Shown piece after piece: positions 1 through 9,273 of a stretch of 19,585 nt of DNA. Origin of the DNA: Bondarzewia mesenterica (taxonomy: Eukaryota > Basidiomycota > Agaricomycetes > Russulales > Bondarzewiaceae); assembly GCA_004802705.1 (NCBI GenBank), contig SGPL01000598.1, forward strand, positions 1 through 19,585. The letters run 5' to 3'. Within the stretch, counting starts at the first letter, position 1. Every line of letters begins with the position of its first letter. Made by a program: the position numbers and the translations under genes. The notes beneath the pieces are model-generated. The model did not search any database. It saw only the letters and a program-made list of their open reading frames with translations, and was not told the origin of the DNA.

Positions 1-375
1 CGAGCGGAAGACGGAAGAGTCGAAGGAGGTTGCGGGCTCGTCATGAGGGATCACACCATTGCCGTTAGTGGTCGTTACTGGGGTATATGGGGGCTCCATG
101 TCGAGTACAAAAACGTCCCCTGTCTTCAACTGCAGGAGACGCAGATCCGGGATTGTTCTTGGAAGAATTACCAAATGCTCAGGCAAGGTGTCGCGGCAGT
201 GGTGGCTGATGGAAGCCTGCAAATCGGAGAAACGATGAGATACACACAACATAATGAAGCTGATAGATATACCTTGGAAACGCGTAAAAAGAGTGAATTT
301 TCCGCGCACAGAAGCTGGTGTTGTCGGCGTCGTCGTCGCGGATGGCAGCCAGTGCTCAGGCGGGCCAACGCGCAT
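1..375 (-). CDS. Partial hypothetical protein, runs off left edge
   Basis: The minus strand is open without a stop from an ATG at 375-373 to the window edge, 125 codons, so only the N-terminal part is present. The start region is rich in Thr and Pro; later there is a hydrophobic patch and a more conserved-looking stretch (around LPEHLVILPRTIPDLRLLQ). I do not recognise a domain. An intron-like segment lies inside (GTATAT donor at 272, TTTGCAG acceptor ending at 217, 56 nt). Splicing it out would shift frame and meet a TGA at 181-179, so I read through it; the real start could instead be an internal ATG at 252 with the upstream part untranslated. Coding status rests on the open frame and protein-like composition only. 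Confidence 0.4.
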   Translation of the reverse strand, partial: MRVGPPEHWLPSATTTPTTPASVRGKFTLFTRFQGISISFIMLCVSHRFSDLQASISHHCRDTLPEHLVILPRTIPDLRLLQLKTGDVFVLDMEPPYTPVTTTNGNGVIPHDEPATSFDSSVFRS

Positions 376-563
376 CGTGGGTAAATCTTTCAGACTCCGC
401 TGGCTTTGTAGGCTCAAGCAGTCAAGCTCAAGACTGTGATCAATGACTGATCATCCACCTGGCGTTCTGCCAGCGTTGCAAAATGTGAGTCGGAATGTAA
501 GATGCAGAAGGGGAAAAAATAGGACATTTTGAAAGACTGAATAAGAAGACTAGTCTACACTAC

Positions 564-571
564 AAAAAAAA
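564..571 (-). terminator. Pol III terminator of tRNA-Val
   Basis: Eight T residues on the minus strand start three bases after the tRNA's discriminator base. A run of four or more T is the standard RNA polymerase III stop signal, so this fits as the end of the tRNA transcript. Confidence 0.85.
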
Positions 572-573
572 TT

Positions 574-647
574 TGATTCGACCCAGGCTCGAACTGAGGA
601 CCTTCTGTGTGTTAGACAGATGCGATAACCAACTACGCCATCGAACC
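574..647 (-). tRNA. tRNA-Val (anticodon AAC)
   Basis: The minus strand folds as a full cloverleaf. The acceptor arm pairs GGTTCGA with TCGAATC (one G-U), followed by discriminator A. The anticodon stem TCTGT/ACAGA encloses loop CTAACAC, whose middle bases AAC (complement of plus 611-613) read valine codons after A-to-I editing. The T arm carries the TTCGAGC loop, which is also the internal B-box promoter. There is no intron and no encoded CCA, as expected for a eukaryotic nuclear tRNA. It sits 95 bp past the stop of the dehydrogenase gene on the same strand, but has its own Pol III signals, so it is an independent unit. Confidence 0.95.
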
Positions 648-742
648 ATACAATAAGTTGATAATATTTTACTATAGCAACATAAAATATGCCCGGAACG
701 ACACCACCAACATGACATTGACACAAGTATATCTTGGGTATA

Positions 743-1830
743 TCAGAGAGGAAAGTTGTACTTTCGTCTGGCCCGTCTTTCCACAAATGACGGCCAGAGA
801 CAGCCCAAAATATGCCCCAACCAGTAAAATTGCGGCATGAAGACAATGCCCTCGCGGTTGTCAATGGCACGAACAGCCCGAGCGGCAACCGCGGTCCTCT
901 TAAGCCCGTGCTTATTGGGGTCTGCCTCACGCGTCGGACCCGAGTCGACGGCAGAAGCGCGAAAATCGCCTTCGACTGTTGAGGGAAGTAGATAGGAAAA
1001 AGCGATGTTTGGATGTTCGATGGAGAGGGAACGGTAGAGCATGAGAGACGCGGCTTTTGTCGATGTATAAAGTGTGCGCGTCGGCGCGGGGAATACGGCA
1101 GCGAGAGAGGATATGAGATGGATAGAAGGCGATGGAGACTTTGACATGAAGGGGATCTGTTGGATGATAGGACAAGCCAGAAATATGAGATACAAGAAGG
1201 GAAGGGCGTCGGGGGAAACGTATACCAATGTGACGGCAGAGACAAGGGGTCCCAGGTAATTTCCCTTAGTCGCGGCCAAAGCAATGTCGGCAGTTCTCCG
1301 TACACCCTCCACGGTTGGCAAACCAGCATCGGAAGTCTGACCATCAACGCCGGCTACATGCAGCAACGGCTGAAGGGCTGATACACCCGCAGAAACAACA
1401 AGGGTATCCAAAACACCCCATTCTGTGCAGGCCGTGAATATGATGAGTGGCAAGAGTCGCATCTCTTACCTTGTTCCAAAACTGTCCGTACACGAATCAT
1501 ATCATCTGCATCCGAAAAATCGGCCTTGATACTCACTACTCGGTTTGAAGACGCAGGTTCGGCATCTTTCAATAATCCCTCGCACTCCACGCGTACTGTT
1601 TCTAACTCCTCTCCTCTCCTTCCAACTATACACAGCTTGGCGCCCCGTTCTGCATATATGTGGGCTATAGCTCGCCCGATTCCACTAGATGCGCCTATTA
1701 CCAGAACTCGCTCTGAATAGTTCGGGATAGCATCTGAACGCCGTTTGCGAGAGAGAGGCCGAAGAGCAAGCCAAAACGAAAGTGACAGGCCCAGAAGGAG
1801 TAGGGAGCTCGGCATGAAAGGGATGGCCAT
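743..1830 (-). CDS. Membrane-anchored short-chain dehydrogenase/reductase
   Basis: Three exons (1830-1470, 1422-1226, 1156-743) with introns of 47 and 69 nt give 323 aa. Residues 7-24 form a hydrophobic N-terminal anchor followed by a basic stretch (RKRR). The classical SDR fold follows: cofactor motif GASSGIG at 46-52, NAG-like SAG at 131-133, serine pair near 202-203, and catalytic YTSTK with Tyr216 and Lys220. A basic Arg-rich segment (GRRGEE) after the second strand suggests NADP(H) preference. Family resemblance is to DHRS7/11-beta-hydroxysteroid-dehydrogenase-like enzymes of the ER or lipid surface. 3-Ketodihydrosphingosine reductase is a less likely alternative. The substrate cannot be read from sequence. 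Splice phases agree exactly (phase 1, then phase 0). Confidence 0.9.
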
Positions 1831-2198
1831 GATACACCTTGAGTCCTGACGAATTCAGAACGTTTCGTGCGGACATGACTTGAACTTGTGAGCGGGTTTC
1901 TCGGGCCGACCTAGCCGTTCAGTTCTCGCTTACCTCAGCAAATTTTGGATGGGTATTTTGAGCGCACACTTGATAGGCGACTGACTTGTTGCGCACCGAC
2001 ATCCTCCTTCGTACTCTATATCCTCCTCTTTCTTACCATCCCATAATTTATACAGGACTTCTGCCGTGCTAAAGTCATTTGGAATTCACTATCTAATCGA
2101 GTGCCTAATCGAGTCACTCCTGCATTGCGCCATTTTCACTCTCGATTTTTCCCCGGTCACTCACGCAATATACTCCCAACACCCTCTCCTTTCACCTC
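1831..2198. promoter_or_regulatory. Divergent promoter, SDR gene / MET2
   Basis: This 368-bp stretch separates two head-to-head start codons and holds no credible ORF. It contains a pyrimidine-rich block (about 2011-2040), an AT-rich TATA-like site TTTATA at 2047-2052 (147 bp before the MET2 ATG) and a 10-bp direct repeat CTAATCGAGT at 2093-2102 and 2105-2114. The second repeat runs into GAGTCA, the complement of the TGACTC core bound by Gcn4/Cpc1-type bZIP factors. Promoter function is inferred from position. Confidence 0.55.
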
Positions 2199-3684
2199 AT
2201 GTCAAAATTCACACATCTGATAGATCAAAAAATACACGTCGTCCCTTCATTCCAGCTTGAGTGCGGGAGGGTGCTGCGCGATGTGCCTGTCGCGTACAAG
2301 ACGTGGGGTCGTTTGAACGAGAGCAGAGACAATGTCATGATTATCTGTCATGCGTTTACTGGAAGTGCGGACGTAGAGGATTGGTGAGTCGCGCACTCTT
2401 TTTTTTTCTCTTTTCCGATGTTGAATACGTTCGAGGTGGGGACCCCTCATGGGCAGAGGAAAAGCATTCGACTCCAACCGCTTCTTCATATTTTGCGCGA
2501 ATGTAATGGGCTCACCATATGGGACCGCTTCTCCTATTACAATCGACCCCGACACAGGACGGCCTTACGGACCCGAGTTTCCTGGCACGACAATTCGAGA
2601 CGATGTGCGGTGAGTGCTGATCGCTTATCCCGTAACAGCTCGGCAAGGCTGATAGACTTTCAGTCTGCACAAGCTGGTCCTCGATCACCTTGGCATTTCG
2701 TCCATCGCTGTCGCAATTGGAGGATCCATGGGCGGGATGGCAGTCTTGGAATGGCCTCTCTGTACGCCGCCTGGCTATGTTCGTCATGTCGTTCCGATTG
2801 CGACTTCTCCCCGACATTCTGCATGGTGTATCAGCTGGGGCGAAGCTCAGCGACAGAGCATATACAGCGACCCCGGTTATGAAGACGGATACTACACAAC
2901 GCAACCCGCATCCGGCTTGGCCGCCGCCCGCATGGCTGCACTTCTTACCTATCGCTGTCGCGACTCTTTCGAGAGTCGATTCGGTCGCAATGCTCAAAAA
3001 GTCAAAACGGATGTTTCGCGCATCATCACACCACCCCGCTCACCCGTACTCACATCGGACGATGCACTGGCAGTACACAACGATGGACACCGCAACGCGA
3101 AGCCTCGTCGCTCGCGCATTAACAGTGCTGCGACGTCCCCTACGTCTTCCGAGTCATCTTCACAGCCACCCCAAACCCCTTCCCCACCCCCCATCTTCTC
3201 CGCGCAGTCTTATCTTCGCTATCAAGGGGATAAATTCACTGCCCGCTTCGATGCAAACTGCTACATCCATATCACGCGCAAAATGGATACGCACGATCTC
3301 GCGCGGGGACGTTCTGAACTCCCCCCATCATCGGCTGCCGAAGAGTCGCACGCGATCGCGCAGGTCCTCCGGCAGCTCCCCCCGCGGTCACTTGTCATCG
3401 GCATCGAGACGGATGGGTTGTTCACGACGAGTGAGCAGAAGGAGATCGCGGAGCATATCCCGGATGCGGAGCTCGTGATCATCCCCTCGAGGGACGGCCA
3501 CGACGGGTTCCTGTTGGAGTTCGAGCAGATCAACGTGCATATACTGCGCTTCTTGAAGGGGGAGTTTCCAGATTACTATCGGACTTCAGATGGTACAATT
3601 GTGGAAGAGGCTCCTGTCGAAGGGTTCGACGTGAAGAAGACAAGCATGTTCGGAGAGGCTGAAGCGGACATTACGCGGTGGTAG
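2199..3684 (+). CDS. MET2: Homoserine O-acetyltransferase (methionine biosynthesis)
   Basis: Three exons (2199-2383, 2436-2609, 2664-3684; introns 52 and 54 nt) give 459 aa. The enzyme transfers acetyl from acetyl-CoA to L-homoserine, the committed step to methionine in fungi. It is an alpha/beta-hydrolase fold protein. The nucleophile elbow GGSMGGM places Ser141; the other triad members are Asp370 (GIETDGL) and His399 (DGHDGFL). Early motifs such as YKTWG and HAFTGSADVEDWWGP match the family. Exon 1 ends GATTG before GTGAGT, and exon 2 restores the double Trp. Residues about 236-298 form a Ser/Pro/Arg-rich segment between catalytic Ser and Asp that looks disordered. Length is normal for fungal Met2. 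The start ATG is the first one compatible with the family N-terminus. Divergent from the SDR gene. Confidence 0.96.
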
Positions 3685-4029
3685 TAATTCTTGGGACTTG
3701 TAGTTGTGAAGATTTACTTTCTCTCTTCGCTAGTAGGTCGTTTGTAAAAGGCCCTTGCTTCTGGCAGAGGCGTATGACAGGCTTGTATCCAACATACGGC
3801 ATACTTGAATGTCAAATAATGCATATCAAGACACGATGGATATTATAGAATGCGGGGTCTTATGAGTCGATGTACTCTACATACTAAAGTATGAGCAACT
3901 CAACCGGATAACTTGCTTGGATGCGGGAAATGCAATATTGATTATCAGCACGAAGTACGAAAGCCGTAATGTATATCAAGATGACAAGAAGATACCGAAG
4001 CTCAAATTCTGCATCACCGCTTACATCCT
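3685..4029. other. Convergent intergenic region, 3' UTRs
   Basis: This 345-bp AT-rich stretch lies between the stops of MET2 (plus) and the Bcs1-like gene (minus). I see no ORF or RNA gene. It presumably carries both polyadenylation regions, but no sharp signal can be assigned. Confidence 0.6.
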
Positions 4030-6281
4030 TCAAATGCAGAGACCTTCCCAATCAATCAAAAGAAGTTCGTCTTCTGGGTAGGTGAGGGCGCCGATAGGAT
4101 CAACCTGAAGAAGAAATGCCTTTGCATCTTTGTCAGAGTCCAGCTCTTTCTTCAGATTGCCTGGGGAAGCCGAACATTCAGAGGGAGCCAGTGTCACGTC
4201 GCCGTGTTTGGGCTCCTCGCCGTACGGATAGACCGCAGTGCCAGAACCTGACGAACTTCCATCGAACGGCTTCTGTATTTGGCCCTTTACTTTGTCAGCT
4301 CGTAGGCTTTCCAATCGGCACTTCTCTGCGATCTCTTTCTCGGCCCATGCCGCAGCTTTGGCGACCGCCTCCTGCGCGCTATCCCTGTTCATGATAAGAT
4401 ACCCCTGGAGTTCGGCCATGGACAGCGCCTGTGCGGGAATAGCGGCAGCAAATTTCTCGCACAGGGGGGGTGTCGTTGATGCTGTCGGACATACCGGAAT
4501 CAGGGTTGACATGTTCCGTCGCAGATGCGACAGACTCGTGTTCAGGGTTGGGAGAGGGGAAAAAGTGCTCGAAGAGAGCGGAGGCTTGATTATGAGTAGC
4601 AAGCTTGTATTGCAGTTTGACGTCGAAGCGGCCGGCGCGAGTCAGAGCAGGATCAAGCGCTTCCAGGTGATTTGTCTTACCAAGACACGACGATGAGCCT
4701 CCGATGGTGTTTCACGGAATAAACAGGGAACTCACCGTGGCAAACACGATCCGACCATTCTCGCTCCCTGCGCCGTCAAGCACGTTGAGAAGGCCAGAGA
4801 GGGTTACACGAGTATTGCTATCCATAGAATCAGGCAGAGGCACCCCGTTTGGGTCCAGCTTGACTTGCTCAAAATCATTCCTCCTTGGTGGAGGGAAGAT
4901 GCAGTCAATATCCTCGATGACTATGATCGCATATCGGGGGATGGAAGAGATGAGAGTTTGCAAAGTAACGTCGTTCATCCTAAAGAAACGAACAGTATTA
5001 GCCGGAGCGATAATGCATGTTTAAGGCTCGAAGATGTTACTTTGGGCCCCACAGCGAGAGCATGTACACTTCGAGATCAAATTCGCCAGCCTACATCGAT
5101 TAGTCAGATATTTACCGATGCAATATACAACGGCTGTGCTTACTAGGGTGTATATGGTGGAAGCTGTCAGAGAAAAAATTGCCGTTAATCACGGCCTTTT
5201 GTTGATGAGACGGGCACTCACTCTTTCCTGTTCCAGGTGGGCCGTACAGTAGGTAACCGCGATGATATGGAACCCCCTTCTGATGATACCACTCCTCAGA
5301 GTCTAGGAATTGCTGGACGTCCCTGAATAACTGAGTAGTGATGCTACCATCTAAAACCAGTGATCCTAGCGGACGTGGGGTCTTGGACTTGGGTACCGAC
5401 CAGACAGGCATGTCGAACCTATTCTAGAGAGAAAAATAAATGGTCAACCTGCACTGAAAGTGGAACAAAGAAGCCGAAGAACTCACGAGGACCATCGAAT
5501 GTACATTTACGCTCCGCTTGCCAAGAGCAACGTGTGCTTGGTGCGCCTTGTCGACGAGGTCCTGCAAAGCAGATACTTTCCACGTGTATATGCTTGAGTT
5601 TCAAATTAATGACATCTCAGTCGCAAGAGAAGGTATATCATATAGAAGGGACTCACGTCAACAGCAGGGATGGGCGTGACATGTCTTGCGTGTTGCCAAA
5701 ACTATCCGTTTCGGGCTTCACGAACTTAACCTCAGCCAAGTATCCGTGCCAGCGAAACCTTTGGATATAATCAAAGGCAGGAATGTAATCCATCGATCCG
5801 TTCAGCGAGAAGCGTGGCATGCTCAGCTCTTCACCGTCGAAGCATTCCTTTTTTGATCGGGACAAAACAATAAAATCGCGGGTGCTGTTCTTCCACACGC
5901 CTTTCTCAGCCTACAGCGAATGATGTCAGGAATTGCCTTCGATTCACTAAGTGGTCCGGCAGCATACTAGATATCGGACAAGCCAATGGTATGCTGGATC
6001 ATGCTGGTAGAAGGTGGCGGACACTGTGAAAGCTGCAGTGCGAAAAGCCAGTTCCAGAGGGAGAACGCGGCATAGGATGTGAACTCACCCAAGTTCGAAG
6101 GAAGTGATATCCATTGAAAAACACGCTGGATAGCTTGGTACATCAAGGTCATGAGCAGCATCTTCAGGCCGTCCAGGACAACCGAGCTGCGGAAGAAATG
6201 GAGGAGAGGAAGGGCTTGAACAACTCGACACATTGAACCGACGAATGTCGAGGCGAAAAACTGAGAATCACACAGAGACAT
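4030..6281 (-). CDS. Bcs1-like AAA ATPase, frameshifted in last exon
   Basis: Nine exons: 6281-6089, 6032-5968, 5910-5657, 5592-5487, 5423-5222, 5163-5144, 5090-5041, 4979-4736, 4675-4030. With one base removed the protein is 592 aa. It has a possible membrane segment near residues 37-60, a BCS1 N-terminal domain (about 65-205) and an AAA module: Walker A GPPGTGK 267-273, Walker B IIVIEDID 315-322, sensor/arginine-finger region TNHLEALDPALTRAGRFD 379-396. Mitochondrial Bcs1 translocates the folded Rieske protein into complex III; Agaricomycetes carry several paralogues, so orthology is not claimed. As written, a G7 run (plus 4464-4470) shifts the frame near residue 447 and ends at a TAG (4381-4379), losing the conserved C-terminus. 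All splice phases agree. The start is uncertain: the TTCTCAG just after the ATG could be an acceptor. Confidence 0.9.
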
Positions 6282-7547
6282 TGAAATGGCGGAGCAACGA
6301 AACGTGGGGACGTAGGAAAGGGAAAATCGATCGCATTTTTATGTGTAGCCGTGTAGCCCCGTATACACAGAACAGCCATTGTGGCAAAGGGATGGCGATA
6401 GTGGCCCATGGCGAGCCACTAAGCCAGACGTGGACACAAACGTAGAGAATAGGAGATACTAGGATCTGACAACTTGTGGCCCTTTGAAGTGCCATGATAG
6501 GACTGAGCGCGGATACAATAGCGATACAGTAACTCAAGCGCTGGTGGCACATTAGAATCACTCTGATTGTCCTGTCAATCGGACTCAAAAATGAAGACCG
6601 AGTCAAGCAACTCCCGCAGGCTGTGAATGTTATGTATAGGGTCACAAGAGAAGCTCATCAGACGGAACGAGCTCGGAAGGAAAGGAACAGATAATCAGTA
6701 CTAATAAGAACAACAATCTTGTTGTGTTCGGATACGTACCTGGACCTTGTACCCCACCGACGGAAGGGCTGAATGAGCTTACCGGTGATTTTCACGTTGC
6801 CATTGCAGTGTGAGGAGCATCGTGAATATGAAACAAGAATAAACACCCATTCAAGAATGCTTCGTGGTTGCATGCCGCTTTGTGGTCCCACCGTCCAGGT
6901 TGCTGGGACAAGGGTTTTCAACACAACGGATCACCATGCTGTTCATACACAGCCCAGGAGGCAGGTCATTCAGAAGTGACCGTCAGCCAGGCTGCAGGCA
7001 CTGAAATAACCGATAAGTCATGAAATGTAGACTGCAATGCGGTGGCGACCTTGAGCTCGAGTTCGAGGTCAACGTGAAAAAGTCGAACTTGTTCAGGATT
7101 CGGCACGCGGTAAATAACAAAGGGCGGAGTCGCCGAGAAGCCGCCGATACGCGTACCGCACACGTGGTTTTTCATTCATGACCACCTCAGGTCAACACAC
7201 AGGCTTCGAATCACGTCGCGTCTATGTATTCATAAAAAGCAAATTCCAGAACAGAAGATGCCTGCGGCAATCGCGGCTGTAGAGCTTCTACATGCAGCTT
7301 GCTCAGGGAGTCTACCTGCAAGCATCACACCAAACCTGGTTGAAGACTCGTGACCGTACTTCTGAAACTACTATGATTATCACCAATCTATACCGTTCCC
7401 CTGTCATACATATCCAGCACTCCGAAGTGAACGTGAATGCAGGGCTTTCGGTTACCTCCGAGTCAGCGTCCCTGCAATCGTTTCCCTCAACATTCCGACT
7501 CCGACGTGCCATTTCGACTTGGTGGAGAGCATGTGGGACCCGGAACT
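6282..7547. other. Gene-poor intergenic stretch
   Basis: This 1,266-bp interval separates the Bcs1-like start from the DOMON-b561 stop. Its right part should hold the 3' UTR of the latter and its left part the promoter of the former. Several short ORFs occur on both strands, but none shows family motifs. Scattered good donor-like sites on the minus strand (near 6735 and 6782) do not link frames I can recognise. The only stretch with coding-like composition is 6966-7175, listed separately. Confidence 0.5.
6966..7175 (-). CDS. Possible small hypothetical ORF (69 aa)
   Basis: An ATG-to-TGA frame of 69 codons. Codons are GC-ending in the middle (GTG, CTC, GTC, GAC, AAG), and the peptide has an alternating hydrophobic and charged pattern (VDLELELKVATALQ), unlike the neighbouring spacer. 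No domain is recognised, and no splice-linked partner exon was found. It could be a real small gene, a decayed exon or chance. Low confidence. Confidence 0.2.
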   Translation of the reverse strand: MKNHVCGTRIGGFSATPPFVIYRVPNPEQVRLFHVDLELELKVATALQSTFHDLSVISVPAAWLTVTSE

Positions 7548-9273
7548 CTAATCGTCATCATCTTCCGTAGCCTGTAGAGGAAGGCTTTCCATCGCAATTT
7601 TATCAGCATCGAATGCAGATATCTTGCTACGCGCTTGAGCAAACTGTCGGGGCAAAAGCAGCAGGCCGGCACCATACATGATGGGAAGGACCTATCAAAA
7701 AACAACACGTAGAGTAGCTCAGTGCGAATGCCGTATGTAGCAGATCACAGCTGCTCACAATAACCAACATTAACCATAAGTTTTCAATCGGCTTGATGAT
7801 GCCACGACCCGTAGTCGCAGGCCATTCGTACTTGTATCCCAGTCTGACCTGGTACATTGATAGCGCGATGGTCATTAGGCCAAAAGTCCCGTGAAAGACA
7901 CCTCCTATGCGTTTTGCGCGCACAGCCCTGTGGATGACGGCCCCAAAGATACATTGGAGGAAGTACAAGACACAGAGGGCGACACCCCATTTCTGGATGC
8001 TTGAAGTCAAAATGTATTCTCAGAATGTAAAGCAAAAAAAATATGCCTTGTGAGCATCATTATAATGGATGCCTCCAGCTTTGTGGACGGATCTATAGCC
8101 TAAAAAAATACCAATAAGGATGGTTGTGCCACCTGTGATACCGTTAGCCTGAAAGTCCAATACAATAAAGATGTCAGATTCGCCGACCAAATATAGATTG
8201 CAGGACCCAATGAACGTGAAACCACTTCGGGGAGAACGTCCTCAGGTACCTCGCGACGAGAGCACCTGCTGGCAGAGTAATCAAGAAACCCACGATGCAG
8301 AAAATAGCGTGTGCGATGATGGATCTCTGATAAGGTTGTAGCACCATGTCTGTCAAACCCTCTTCTGGTATCTCCACAGATTCTTCTTCATCCTTAACAG
8401 GCTTGGCGAGATTTAGCTTCCCGCGTCCGTACCTGTCATGAAACTGGATGCGTTCGTCCACGGCGGAAGATGACGGTCGTTTTTGAACAAAAAGCATATA
8501 TAATCTCTTGCTCGTCTGCTGTGATACTCTTGATAACATGGTTCAAAAAGAGGAAATATCCTGGATATGACTGACGCACCGGTATTGCGAAAGCTAATTT
8601 TGAAAGATCGCCATCCAACTTTTCAAAGGCACACCCATCAGTTTGGTGAAAATGATCGCTCGTTACGACTCACGTAAGTACTAGTCATGGATAAATTAGA
8701 CCATCGAGGTGGATTTGGATCCACGGTGGGCATCCTCTCCCGTGGAGCTGTGCGTTGCGATAACGTTACAGAATTGTCTTCGTTTGGCCACATAATCACC
8801 ATGGGCGTGTGGGCCATAATGCGACCAAACCCACTGTAGTATGCCAGAGATTCGATGGGTATATCGAGATAGAAAAAAAAGGAAGAAAATTCACACTGCC
8901 ATCCAACCAAGTGGAAGAACTCCCGTACTCTGCAGGACGTCTAATTAAGCTTGGTCAGAAGGAAAGTAGACTAATACGTGCAGCAAATTCTCACATTCAG
9001 TCAGGGGACCGTTGACCGTGGCCGTCACACACATGACCTTTCGTCGTCGTTGTTCAAGCTAAACGCAGGGCAGAATCAGGATCTCTACTGACCTCGTCAC
9101 AGACTGAATCCCCTGTTAATCCCTCAACCTGCCTAGACTTAGAACGAATATGCCAGTCGACACTTAGGAGAGGAAGAGAACCCGNTGTCACTCACAGGCG
9201 GTTTCAGAANGNCGTCATTACCATTCACGAAGGCAGCAAGTAACAGGAGGAAGAGAGGAGGATGCTTTATCAT
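7548..9273 (-). CDS. Secreted DOMON domain fused to cytochrome b561, frameshifted
   Basis: Ten exons: 9273-9222, 9112-9093, 9037-8995, 8940-8895, 8833-8674, 8618-8580, 8528-8188, 8132-8047, 7992-7759, 7691-7548. With one base removed the protein is 387 aa. Residues 1-17 are a signal peptide (KHPPLFLLLLAAF core). A CDH-cytochrome-like DOMON domain follows (GDSVCDE, VNG, GWMAVGFG, TPMVIMWPN). Then come the b561 helices with histidines in IIAHAIF, HVHW, NDAHKKWG and GVFHGTFG that fit the usual haem ligands. The tail is acidic (EDDDD). Such proteins are thought to pass electrons across a membrane, for example in iron or quinone reduction; the partner is unknown. A T5 run (plus 8480-8484) breaks exon 7, and the written frame stops at 8438-8436. 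Intron 8 is GC-AG. Exon 2 is only 20 nt. Intron 1 contains N. Confidence 0.9.

Noticed and set aside
550..1347. A 265-codon minus-strand ORF
   Set aside because: It overlaps the SDR exons in another frame and covers the tRNA; its composition is that of a shadow frame with no motif.
743..1830. Assignment of the SDR as 3-ketodihydrosphingosine reductase
   Set aside because: The fold and anchor would fit, but the sequence resembles DHRS7/11-beta-HSD-like proteins more; no substrate-specific motif can be read.
2690..3478. A 262-codon plus-strand ORF
   Set aside because: It is the alternate frame of MET2 exon 3, rich in Arg and Ser, and lacks family motifs.
4458..4496. A 39-nt intron (GTATGT to GCGAG) to explain the Bcs1 frame break
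   Set aside because: Removing it puts the downstream sequence in the wrong frame; only a one-base change in the G7 run restores the family sequence.
4238..4696. A 152-codon plus-strand ORF opposite the Bcs1-like gene
   Set aside because: Antisense shadow of exon 9; no independent start context or motif.
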